A stretch of DNA of 30,485 nt from a virus. Positions 6,250-13,512 of this stretch are shown piece by piece. The position numbers and the translations under genes are program-made. The DNA is taken from IMG/VR virus record IMGVR_UViG_3300025083_003877, positions 1 through 30,485 of that record; one strand, written 5' to 3'. Below the pieces are notes generated by a model. It did not search any database, was not told where the DNA came from, and worked only from the letters and a program-made list of their open reading frames with translations. Position 1 is the stretch's first letter. Each line of letters starts with the position of its first letter.

Positions 6250-7008
6250 ATGAGAATTGCTTTTAGTGGTACAGCAAATAGCGGTAAGTCAGTAATGATA
6301 AAGAGTTTTCTCCATACGTGGACAAATTACGAATCACCGGCAGATACATATCGCGACACTCTTAAAGAAAAGGGCTTAGATCATTCATCTAATACTACCC
6401 CAGAAACGCAAACTGTTATATTAGATTCTCTAATTGATCAACTTCTGGGTAAAAAGGTTTCAGATAATGTCGTATATGATAGGTGTTCGTTAGATGCTGT
6501 TGCATATACAATGTGGGCAAACGGTAAAGGTATTGAAGGTTTTACAGATGAGTTTGTTAAAAAGCAGATTACGATGTCGCGTGAATCGTTACGATCGTTA
6601 GATATTATATTTATGACTCGCTTTAATGAACAACAAGGAGTTGTTGATGATGGTGTTCGTGATACAGATGTTAATTTTATTAAGGAAATGGATAATATTT
6701 TCTACACTTTATATATGCAGTATATGACTCAGGCTGATGCTGATGTATTTTATCCAAAAGGTGACTCACCGTGTGTTATATTATTACCAGATAATCCTCA
6801 ACAACGTATTGAATTAATATCAGAATATGTAACACCAGAGGGTGGAATGTATGGAGATGAAGAATCTATTTTAAATCCAAATAATATTGATGATCTTGAG
6901 TCATTAGTTCGTATGCAAAAAGCAGAACTAGATAGAGAAGAAAACGAGAAGGAACTCTTTAAGCAATTTGGGTTAAAGCAAGGTGAATCTGATCGTTTTA
7001 AATTTTAA
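6250..7008 (+). CDS. NadR-like P-loop ATPase/kinase (AAA_28 type)
   Basis: A 252-residue protein. FSGTANSGKSV (5-15) is a Walker A motif, and VVYDRCSLDAVAYTMW (about 76-91) matches the conserved segment after the LID in NadR/AAA_28-type kinases. A Walker B-like LDIIFMT lies near 117-123. The NadR kinase domain phosphorylates ribosylnicotinamide, but the fold also covers other small-molecule kinases, so the substrate is open. The C-terminal 50 residues are charged and helical. The gene is convergent with the next leftward gene and shares TTAA with it. The upstream motif is of the late type, which is unexpected for a metabolic kinase and suggests a role in late infection. Confidence 0.75.
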   Translation: MRIAFSGTANSGKSVMIKSFLHTWTNYESPADTYRDTLKEKGLDHSSNTTPETQTVILDSLIDQLLGKKVSDNVVYDRCSLDAVAYTMWANGKGIEGFTDEFVKKQITMSRESLRSLDIIFMTRFNEQQGVVDDGVRDTDVNFIKEMDNIFYTLYMQYMTQADADVFYPKGDSPCVILLPDNPQQRIELISEYVTPEGGMYGDEESILNPNNIDDLESLVRMQKAELDREENEKELFKQFGLKQGESDRFKF

Positions 7009-7601
7009 AACGTTTGAATTTGGAAACCTAAAGCAGAGCTAGTTAAAGTGTAGGCAATCGAACCGCTGTCTATATTAATTGCACTTAAGTCAACATAGTT
7101 TGTTGCTTTATCCGATTCTACAAACTGTACAAACTTTTGTGATGCATTTTCTAAAACTGGTGCAGATGGTAAAATTATATAATTAGTATTAGAAAAATTA
7201 TTATCAAAGTTAAATCTTACAACATGCGAAGCGACAACATATTCAACAGAGGCAATATTGGTACTTGCAACAGTTACTGCAGAAAACTCATCATCACCTG
7301 ATAGAGTAACTAAAGCTTTTGTAGTATTACCAACAATTGTAGCGCTTAATTCTGCTACATCTGTATCAACTTGACTAGATAGAGAGTTAAAATTAGCTGA
7401 AAGTGTATCAATATCAGTAGAATGTTGCGTAATTGTTGTACCAAACGTTGTATTATCTAATCCAATTATAAAATTGGCAAAATCCATAATATTAGTACCT
7501 TCGTCTGTCTCAATTAAAAGCAAATCACCGTCGGCTACAGAAAACGTTTCAGGTAATTCTTTAATATTGTAGATTAAATTTTTATTATCAACGCACGGCA
7601 T
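7005..7601 (-). CDS. Putative virion/fibre-associated protein with coiled coil
   Basis: A 198-residue protein starting MPCVDNKNLIYNIKELPE. The reading frame extends 70 codons further upstream, but the perfect TATAAATA located 5 bases before the ATG at 7601 and the divergent gene at 7651 fix this start. The N-terminal 50 residues (SVADGDLLLIETDEGTNIMDFANFI) look like the conserved N-terminal block of small structural proteins in marine phages. Residues about 55-90 have a heptad-like TDIDTLSANFNSLSSQVDTD stretch predicted as a trimeric coiled coil. The last 110 residues are beta-rich, Ser/Thr/Asn-rich, with no Cys. This suggests a fibre or fibritin-like decoration protein; no specific family was recognised. 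Confidence 0.65.
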   Translation of the reverse strand: MPCVDNKNLIYNIKELPETFSVADGDLLLIETDEGTNIMDFANFIIGLDNTTFGTTITQHSTDIDTLSANFNSLSSQVDTDVAELSATIVGNTTKALVTLSGDDEFSAVTVASTNIASVEYVVASHVVRFNFDNNFSNTNYIILPSAPVLENASQKFVQFVESDKATNYVDLSAINIDSGSIAYTLTSSALGFQIQTF

Positions 7602-7606
7602 ATCTA

Positions 7607-7614
7607 TATTTATA
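7607..7614 (-). promoter_or_regulatory. T4-like late promoter TATAAATA
   Basis: A perfect TATAAATA on the minus strand, ending 5 bases before the ATG at 7601. It supports the short start of the structural gene. Confidence 0.75.
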
Positions 7615-7615
7615 G

Positions 7616-7643
7616 TTGAAATAGCGTTTTTGGAGTATAAAAT
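7616..7643 (+). promoter_or_regulatory. Sigma70-like early promoter at the head of the glycan operon
   Basis: TTGAAA (7616-7621), 16-bp spacer, TAAAAT (7638-7643), 7 bases to the ATG at 7651. A TATAAAATA string overlaps it, so a degenerate late promoter cannot be excluded. Confidence 0.5.
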
Positions 7644-7650
7644 ATAAGTA

Positions 7651-8490
7651 ATGAGTAAGATTGGTGTAGGTATTATAACATGTGATAGGGTAAATATGTT
7701 TAATGTTTGCTTTGAGTCTCTCAGCGATGAATGGTATGATGAGTTAGTAGTAGTTGATGATGGGAGAAAGGAATATCCTTTAAAAAGACGTGGTGCGGAA
7801 TTTATACGCACATCAGGAGGTGTAGGTGTAGGTAAGGCGAAGAATGCTGCTATACAGAATCTATTGGATAAGGATTGTGATTATATTATTCTTGTTGAAG
7901 ATGATATGAAATTTACTGGTAATTTGTTTGCAGAGTATATACGAGCTTATAAGACGACTGGCATTCATCACTTTATGTTTGCATATCATGGTCCTGCTAA
8001 TAAAGCTGGTATTAGTTACGGTAAGCCGGTACCTAGGTTGGTTTTCGATTACGGTCCATTTGATGAAGTACGTATCGCCCTTAATCAGCATTGTGTTGGT
8101 GCTGTTACCTTCTATACGAGAGAATCTTTAGAAGAGGTTGGTTTATATGATGAAAACTTTACTAATGCATTCGAGCACGTTGATCATTCTTATCAATTAG
8201 CCAAAAATGGTTTCAGTACACCGTACTGGTGGTGGGCAGATATTGCCAACAGTTTAGATTTTGTACAAGAGCAGAAGTGTTCAGAAGACTCTTCAGCTAT
8301 TAGACCACGATCAGATTGGCAATCTAACATTCAACAAGCAGCACAATATTTTATGAAAAAGAATAATGTATCGCCAGTGAAAGTCCCTGATACTCCACAG
8401 CAAGAAGTTGTAGAGATTATTAAACGTTATCAAAAAATAATTAATGAAAAAAGATCTAAAAGAAAAGCTAACGTTTCTGATAGCCGCTAA
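7651..8490 (+). CDS. GT-A fold glycosyltransferase (family 2-like)
   Basis: A 279-residue protein. VGIITCDRVNMFNVCFESL (6-24) and LVVVDDG (32-38) form the nucleotide-binding N-terminus of GT2-like enzymes. GVGKAKNAAI (about 59-68) is the typical stretch before the catalytic strand, and IILVEDDM (79-86) holds the metal-binding acidic motif (EDD in place of DxD). The W-rich YWWWAD (about 191-196) lies in the acceptor region. It would transfer a sugar from an NDP-sugar in the cytoplasm. It is the first gene of a long glycan operon and overlaps the next gene by 47 bases. The C-terminal 40 residues are basic and helical. Confidence 0.85.
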   Translation: MSKIGVGIITCDRVNMFNVCFESLSDEWYDELVVVDDGRKEYPLKRRGAEFIRTSGGVGVGKAKNAAIQNLLDKDCDYIILVEDDMKFTGNLFAEYIRAYKTTGIHHFMFAYHGPANKAGISYGKPVPRLVFDYGPFDEVRIALNQHCVGAVTFYTRESLEEVGLYDENFTNAFEHVDHSYQLAKNGFSTPYWWWADIANSLDFVQEQKCSEDSSAIRPRSDWQSNIQQAAQYFMKKNNVSPVKVPDTPQQEVVEIIKRYQKIINEKRSKRKANVSDSR

Positions 8491-9226
8491 GGTAGATCAT
8501 GAAGATCGTATTCGTAATATTCGAACGACTTTATCTTATCTACGGCATCATTTTGATGCTAATATTGTTATTAGCGAACAGGATACATCAAGTAAGCTAC
8601 ACGATATGTGTAAGGCTTTTAAGTGTCGTCACATCTATATTGAAACAGATGAATTTTTTAATAGGCAGCGAGGAGTTAACCTTGCAGCAAAAGAGGCAAC
8701 TACTCCTGTTATTGCTCATTATGATGCCGATATTCTCTTAAGACCTGAACAGATTGTTGGAGCTACTGAAGCAATTATAAATAAACGAGCACAATTAGTA
8801 TATCCATACGATGGAAACTTCTACGATGTACCGGAAACGTATTTTGATATTATTAATGAAACAAAAGATCTCCGCAATGTAGATTTAAATGATTGCACTC
8901 TATTTAATCCGCATTCAGTAGGTGGGGTTGTAATGTTTGATAGAGAGCATTATTGGAAATGTGGTGGAGCTAATGAGCATTTTAAGAGTGTTGGTTATGA
9001 AGATAATGAAATTAATGCTCGATTTAAAATTTTAGGTACTAAAATTATGCGTACGCAATGGCCATTATGGCATCTTACACATGCTAGAGGGGATACTTCC
9101 TTTAATCATAACCCATATATTAATTTTAATAGAGATTATTGCTTGGAAATTCAGAATATGAATAAAGTAAAGTTGCAAGAGCATATCGATCAATGGGACT
9201 GGCATAAAGATATTTTAGTAGGATGA
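8444..9226 (+). CDS. Glycosyltransferase (GT2 / galactosyltransferase-like)
   Basis: A 260-residue protein. TFLIAAKVDHEDRIRNI (10-26) is the GT-A start, and VIAHYDADILLRPEQI (about 89-104) carries the DAD (DxD) metal site. The C-terminal half has the GGANEHFKSVGYEDNEINAR block (about 173-192), which matches the Glyco_transf_7C/galactosyltransferase signature where the acidic YEDNE is the catalytic-base region. The start lies inside the end of the upstream gene; the stop overlaps the next start as ATGA. Donor and acceptor sugars cannot be read from the sequence. Confidence 0.85.
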   Translation: MKKDLKEKLTFLIAAKVDHEDRIRNIRTTLSYLRHHFDANIVISEQDTSSKLHDMCKAFKCRHIYIETDEFFNRQRGVNLAAKEATTPVIAHYDADILLRPEQIVGATEAIINKRAQLVYPYDGNFYDVPETYFDIINETKDLRNVDLNDCTLFNPHSVGGVVMFDREHYWKCGGANEHFKSVGYEDNEINARFKILGTKIMRTQWPLWHLTHARGDTSFNHNPYINFNRDYCLEIQNMNKVKLQEHIDQWDWHKDILVG

Positions 9227-10014
9227 TAACTTCGACGAGGGTAGGAAGATATGGAAACCTCTGCAATAGCATGTTTCAGTTTGCAGCTGTATTGGGTATG
9301 GCCAAAAAATGCAATTATGAAGTAGCAATACCTCATAATAAAACGTATTATGATGTAAATTATGAATGTAATAATACATCTATCTTTGATGGATTTGATA
9401 TTAGCATACCAACTCTAGAATCAAAAACCTCAACATTTACAGAAGTTGAGTTTCCATTTCATTATGTTGATCATAAAGTGGACGACTTTACAGATATGGT
9501 TGGTTATTTTCAGTCTGAACGTTATTTTGAAAATGCTATAGAGGAAGTAAGAGCTCAATTTCAATTTAAACAAGAGATTAAAGATAGAATTGATCTTAGC
9601 AAATATCCAGAACCATCTAGATGTACGTCTCTGCATATTAGATTAGGGGATTATATGAAAAAGAGACATCACCATCCTGTGTTGCCTCCCTCTTATTGGC
9701 GAAATGCTGTTAAAAAGGCAGGCTTAGATCACATTGTTATTTTTTCAGACGATAGTGAGCATGCTAAACGAATGTTTGGTGAATCAGATCAGATAGTTTA
9801 TTCAACAGAGAAAGACCCGTTTGAAGCGCTCTACCACATATCATTATGTAGAAATAATATTCTTTGTAACTCAACGTTCGGTTGGTGGGGAGCATGGTTA
9901 GGTGAAAATAAGTCAATTGATAAAGTTGTTGTAGCTCCGGAAATATGGTTCGGACCCGGGCATAATTCCTTCAACCCTAAAGATATTATTCCAAACAGAT
10001 GGCTAAAGCTTTAA
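9223..10014 (+). CDS. Alpha-1,2-fucosyltransferase-like glycosyltransferase (GT11)
   Basis: A 263-residue protein. RYGNLCNSMFQFAAVLGMA (9-27) matches the N-terminal GxGNxxFQ motif of GT11. LHIRLGDYMK (about 137-146) is the HxRxGDY motif that binds GDP-fucose. CNSTFGWWGAWLG (about 216-228) is the third conserved motif (NSTFSWW). The family transfers L-fucose, or a close analogue, from the GDP sugar in alpha-1,2 linkage to galactose-type acceptors. It sits next to a GT10 gene, and GDP-fucose-type synthesis genes follow, so donor and transferases are encoded together. It starts by ATGA overlap. Confidence 0.9.
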   Translation: MITSTRVGRYGNLCNSMFQFAAVLGMAKKCNYEVAIPHNKTYYDVNYECNNTSIFDGFDISIPTLESKTSTFTEVEFPFHYVDHKVDDFTDMVGYFQSERYFENAIEEVRAQFQFKQEIKDRIDLSKYPEPSRCTSLHIRLGDYMKKRHHHPVLPPSYWRNAVKKAGLDHIVIFSDDSEHAKRMFGESDQIVYSTEKDPFEALYHISLCRNNILCNSTFGWWGAWLGENKSIDKVVVAPEIWFGPGHNSFNPKDIIPNRWLKL

Positions 10015-10817
10015 AAATATATTTACAAGATTCTGCTTTTGCGCATTGTATATTTTCTAATAATCCAATGCCACCTAAGCAGCTTACAGATAAAGTTGAA
10101 TGGGTAAGAGAGGATACGTATAGTTCTGAGGATATTGTTGTCTGGACAGATATAGATATTCCATCTGCACTTTACAGACCTAGTTCAAACATTGCATGGT
10201 TGATAGAGGCGTGGGATCACATACCACACTTGTATAATTTTGTTCAAACAAATTCAAATAAATTTAAAGCTATCTGGACTCATGATAAAGTTCTTTTAGA
10301 AACGTGTCCTAATGCTGTTAAATTACCTTTTGGTGGTTGTTGGATTGATGAGTTTGATTGGGGTATACATAGTAAAACGAAAGAGTTTTCGATTATTGCA
10401 TCAGCAAAAAGGCAGCATCCTGGCCACATTCAACGTCATCAAATTATTGCTGGTGTGGACAGTAGAGTGGACGTATTCGGTGGAGGCTATAAATTTTTAA
10501 AAGATAAAATTGAGGGGCTTAGAGATTATAGATATCATTTTTGTATAGAGAACATTAAACGTGATTATTGGTTTACTGAAAAACTTATAGACTGTTTTGT
10601 AACTGGTACTATACCTTTATACTGGGGATGCCCCTCTATCGGTGATTTTTTCAATACAGACGGTATGATTTGTTATGATGAGGTAAAAGAGTTACCTGAT
10701 ATCTTGCAAACTTGTAATAAGGAATTATACTTAAGTAAAATGGACGCTATAAAAGAAAACTTTGAATTAGCTAAAAAGTATCGACTAGCGGAAGAAACAA
10801 TACCAGATATTATATGA
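9999..10817 (+). CDS. Alpha-1,3-fucosyltransferase-like glycosyltransferase (GT10)
   Basis: A 272-residue protein. The key block is YHFCIENIKRDYWFTEKLID (about 179-198), then FVTGTIPLYWGCPSIGDFF. This is the GT10 alpha-1,3-fucosyltransferase donor-binding motif (FxIENS...YVTEKL...G.VPVYWG). The N-terminal half is the acceptor-binding domain, with no signal peptide or membrane anchor, so it acts in the cytoplasm. It overlaps the GT11 gene by 16 bases, and its stop overlaps the GDP-fucose synthase start (ATGA). GT10 enzymes use GDP-L-fucose; related GDP-deoxy sugars are possible given the ColD-like gene nearby. Confidence 0.88.
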   Translation: MAKALKIYLQDSAFAHCIFSNNPMPPKQLTDKVEWVREDTYSSEDIVVWTDIDIPSALYRPSSNIAWLIEAWDHIPHLYNFVQTNSNKFKAIWTHDKVLLETCPNAVKLPFGGCWIDEFDWGIHSKTKEFSIIASAKRQHPGHIQRHQIIAGVDSRVDVFGGGYKFLKDKIEGLRDYRYHFCIENIKRDYWFTEKLIDCFVTGTIPLYWGCPSIGDFFNTDGMICYDEVKELPDILQTCNKELYLSKMDAIKENFELAKKYRLAEETIPDII

Positions 10818-11719
10818 AAATATTAGTTACAGGAGGAACAGGAATGGTTGGTCAACATCTACAAGAGATGTTCGCGCCGGATGAAATTTGGCATGGTAAG
10901 GTTATATTTGTTGGTTCAAAGGATTATAATCTTACTAAAAAGCTTGATGTAAGAAATATGTTTGCAAAGTATCAACCTGATACAGTAATTCATCTTGCGG
11001 CTAAAGTTGGTGGTATTCAAGATAATATAGCAAACCCAGTAGAGTTTTTACAAGATAATCTCTTAATAAATTCTAATATAGTTCTAGAAGCACAAAAATA
11101 TAATGTAAAGAAATTTATTGGTATTGGCAGTACGTGCGCTTATCCGGATAAAGTAGAAAATTATCCAATGACTGAAGATATGCTTCATATAGGAGAACCT
11201 GCTTCTTCTAACTTTGGGTATGGTTATGCAAAAAGAATGCTTACAGTACACCTTAAAACTATACGTGAAAGTAAAGGGTTAGATTATTTTACAATCTTTC
11301 CGAGTAACTTGTATAGTGAGTTTGATAATTTTGAAGATGATACAAAGGCTCATTTTGTGACTGCACTACTAAGGAAGATTAAAAATAGTGATGGTACTGT
11401 TCCTTTATTAGGTACCGGTACACCTTTACGTCAATTTATTCATGCTGAAGATCTCGCAAAGATTATTATGAAATGTCTTGATAGAGTAGTTAAGACAGAC
11501 TTTAATGTTTGTGATGATAATAAATCAATTAGAGATATTGCTGGCGCTGCTCTTTATGCTACTTTTAATAAACATCTTGAATTAAAATTTGATAATGATA
11601 AGCTTAAGGATGGTCAATATAGAAAGGATTGCTCTAATAAAAAGTTGCTAGAACTTTTTCCAGGATTCCAATTTATTCCTCTTGAAAATGGGCTGCAACG
11701 AGTTTATAATGCTCTTTAG
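10814..11719 (+). CDS. fcl: GDP-L-fucose synthase-like epimerase/reductase (Fcl/WcaG, or ColC-type)
   Basis: A 301-residue extended SDR protein. VTGGTGMVGQHL (5-16) is the NADP-binding GxxGxxG. HLAAKVGGI (about 60-68) and GSTCAYP (about 105-111) are diagnostic of the GDP-fucose synthase family. YGYAK (about 137-141) supplies the YxxxK catalytic pair. It would epimerise C3/C5 and reduce C4 of GDP-4-keto-6-deoxy-D-mannose to GDP-L-fucose. The related enzyme ColC makes GDP-L-colitose from the 3-deoxy analogue, and the ColD-like neighbour leaves that open. Its substrate would come from the GMD-like enzyme encoded 2 kb downstream. It is directly followed by thyX with no gap (TAG then ATG). Confidence 0.9.
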   Translation: MKILVTGGTGMVGQHLQEMFAPDEIWHGKVIFVGSKDYNLTKKLDVRNMFAKYQPDTVIHLAAKVGGIQDNIANPVEFLQDNLLINSNIVLEAQKYNVKKFIGIGSTCAYPDKVENYPMTEDMLHIGEPASSNFGYGYAKRMLTVHLKTIRESKGLDYFTIFPSNLYSEFDNFEDDTKAHFVTALLRKIKNSDGTVPLLGTGTPLRQFIHAEDLAKIIMKCLDRVVKTDFNVCDDNKSIRDIAGAALYATFNKHLELKFDNDKLKDGQYRKDCSNKKLLELFPGFQFIPLENGLQRVYNAL

Positions 11720-12340
11720 ATGAATACGGTTGAGCTTTTAGGACATTATGGATCAGACGAAATAATCGCATGTAGTGCATGGACGTCAACTAGTAGAGAA
11801 TTAGATGAAAAGAAGAGAGAGAGAATTCCGAAGCTCATCAACATGCTTTGGCGCGAGGGACACGAAACCCCTTTTGAGAAGGGTAGCGTCCATTTCCTTG
11901 TTGATTGTGATATTGCCAGTCATATTCATTTACTTAAGCATAGACTATCTTCGCTTAATGCTGAGTCAGCGCGATACAAAGAATTAAAAGAGGATAAGAC
12001 CTTTATTCCGGACGATTGGCCAGAAGAATGGAAGATAGAACTTGAAGTTTATACGGCAGCAGGCAATACTTTATATCATGAGGCTATTAAAGCGTTAGAA
12101 CCGTCTCTTGGACGTAAAAGAGCTAAAGAAAGTGCGCGCTTTTTTAAGACCTATAATAGTAAAATTCAATCTGATATTATGTTTAACATGAGAAGTTTTG
12201 CTAACTTTCAAAAGCTTCGTAATAGTGAGCATGCTCAAAAAGAGATTCGTGAAATTGCTCAACAAATGATTGATCTTGTTAGGGGAATACCTGATAATCC
12301 TTTTAAGCATACACTTGCAATCTGGGAAAAGACGTTATAA
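11720..12340 (+). CDS. thyX: Flavin-dependent thymidylate synthase ThyX
   Basis: A 206-residue protein. The ThyX motif RHR-x7-S is present as KHRLSSLNAESARY (about 73-86), with Lys in place of the first Arg. ETPFEKGSVHFLVDCDI (about 49-65) and LRNSEHAQKEIREIAQQM (about 165-182) match the conserved N- and C-terminal blocks. ThyX methylates dUMP to dTMP using methylenetetrahydrofolate, FAD and NADPH, raising dTTP for phage DNA synthesis. It is oddly placed, tightly packed between two nucleotide-sugar genes of the glycan operon, and so is likely co-expressed with them. Confidence 0.92.
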   Translation: MNTVELLGHYGSDEIIACSAWTSTSRELDEKKRERIPKLINMLWREGHETPFEKGSVHFLVDCDIASHIHLLKHRLSSLNAESARYKELKEDKTFIPDDWPEEWKIELEVYTAAGNTLYHEAIKALEPSLGRKRAKESARFFKTYNSKIQSDIMFNMRSFANFQKLRNSEHAQKEIREIAQQMIDLVRGIPDNPFKHTLAIWEKTL

Positions 12341-12341
12341 T
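12315..12341 (+). promoter_or_regulatory. Possible internal sigma70-like promoter
   Basis: TTGCAA (12315-12320), 15-bp spacer, TATAAT (12336-12341), 6 bases before the ATG at 12348. It lies at the end of thyX. The geometry matches the other early sites except for the shorter spacer. Confidence 0.4.
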
Positions 12342-12347
12342 AAATCT

Positions 12348-13511
12348 ATGGCAATCAATCTAGTATCAGATACTATTGATAAAGAAGACGTCGCTAATTT
12401 AGTCGACTGGCTCACTCAAGAGGAAATCCCACAACTTACTAAAGGTCCACTTACTAAAAAATATGAAACTAAATTCTCTAACTGGCTTGGTACTGCCAAC
12501 TCTGTGTTTGTCAATTCTGGTTCATCCGCTATTTTGCTTGGTCTTACTGCTCTCAAGTTTGGAGGAAAGCTAAAAAATAATAAGATTGTTGTTCCAGATG
12601 TTAGTTGGGCTACTGATGTAAGTACTCCTCTTATCCTAGGAATGGAAACTCTTATTGTTGATTGCAATCAGGAGGATCTTTCAGCAGATCTATATCATCT
12701 TGAGTCAATTTTTAGAGAGGAGAAGCCAGCGGCATTTATTCTAGTATCTGTTCTTGGCTTAGTTCCAAATATGGATCGAATTGTTAATCTTTGCAAAGAG
12801 TATGATGTTTTATTAATTGAAGATACCTGTGAGAGTATGGGTTCAGAGTATAAGGGTCAAAAGCTTGGAACCTTCGGATGTATGAGTTTTTTCTCTACTT
12901 ACTTTGGGCATCACATCTCAACCATTGAAGGTGGTATGATTGCTACTAACGATAAAGAAATTAATGATCTGCTTCTTATGATACGATCACATGGTTGGGA
13001 TAGAGACCTTGATGAAGCAACTGCTAAAGAACTTGCAGAGAGAAATAATATTAAAGACTTTGATAGATTGTTTACTTTCTATCTACCTGGTTTGAATGTG
13101 AGAGCTACAGATCTTCAAGCGAAGATTGGTCTTAATCAAGTAGATAAAATTGATAGATTTGCAAAGATTCGGAATAATAACTTTCATAATTATAATGATT
13201 GGTTAAAATATTCGTCTAATATATTTACACCAACTGAAAGAGAAGGTGATTTTGTCTCTAGTTTTTGTTATCCAATTATTTTACAAGAACGTGATAAGTG
13301 TATTGCCGAGCTAAAAGCTAATGATATTAATTGTAGACCACTTATTGCTGGATCACTAACAAGAAGTCCAATGTGGAAAAACTTCGGTGGGATGGAGGTT
13401 AACAATCCTAATGCAGAAACTGTACATGAATATGGTTTTTATGTACCTAATCATCAAGGTATGAGTGATCAGGAAGTGGAACAAATTTGTAACATTATTA
13501 AAAAATATTAA
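12348..13511 (+). CDS. colD: ColD-like PLP-dependent sugar 3-dehydratase (DegT/DnrJ/EryC1 family)
   Basis: A 387-residue protein, about the same length as ColD (388). Key features are FVNSGSSAILLGL (54-66), the PLP-aromatic region WATDVS (87-92), the PLP-N1 Asp in IEDTCESMG (157-165), and YFGHHISTIEGGMI (185-198), where the usual PLP-binding Lys is replaced by His (H188/H189). In this family that Lys-to-His change marks dehydratases such as ColD and RfbH rather than aminotransferases. ColD removes the C3 hydroxyl of GDP-4-keto-6-deoxymannose with glutamate as co-substrate, yielding the 3,6-dideoxy sugar for GDP-colitose. RSHGWDRDL (about 212-220) and LPGLNVRATDLQAKIG also fit. I chose the ATG at 12348, just after the thyX stop, over the in-frame start at 12270. 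Confidence 0.85.
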   Translation: MAINLVSDTIDKEDVANLVDWLTQEEIPQLTKGPLTKKYETKFSNWLGTANSVFVNSGSSAILLGLTALKFGGKLKNNKIVVPDVSWATDVSTPLILGMETLIVDCNQEDLSADLYHLESIFREEKPAAFILVSVLGLVPNMDRIVNLCKEYDVLLIEDTCESMGSEYKGQKLGTFGCMSFFSTYFGHHISTIEGGMIATNDKEINDLLLMIRSHGWDRDLDEATAKELAERNNIKDFDRLFTFYLPGLNVRATDLQAKIGLNQVDKIDRFAKIRNNNFHNYNDWLKYSSNIFTPTEREGDFVSSFCYPIILQERDKCIAELKANDINCRPLIAGSLTRSPMWKNFGGMEVNNPNAETVHEYGFYVPNHQGMSDQEVEQICNIIKKY

Positions 13512-13512
13512 A

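Noticed and set aside
7602-7811. Seventy extra N-terminal residues for the leftward structural protein
   Set aside because: They are antisense to the start of the glycosyltransferase gene and upstream of a perfect late promoter.
12270-12347. Longer start for the ColD-like gene
   Set aside because: It lies inside thyX in another frame; family similarity begins at 12348.
12348-13511. Aminotransferase (perosamine-synthase-like) reading of the DegT-family gene
   Set aside because: The PLP-binding Lys is replaced by His in HHIST, which fits ColD/RfbH dehydratases instead.
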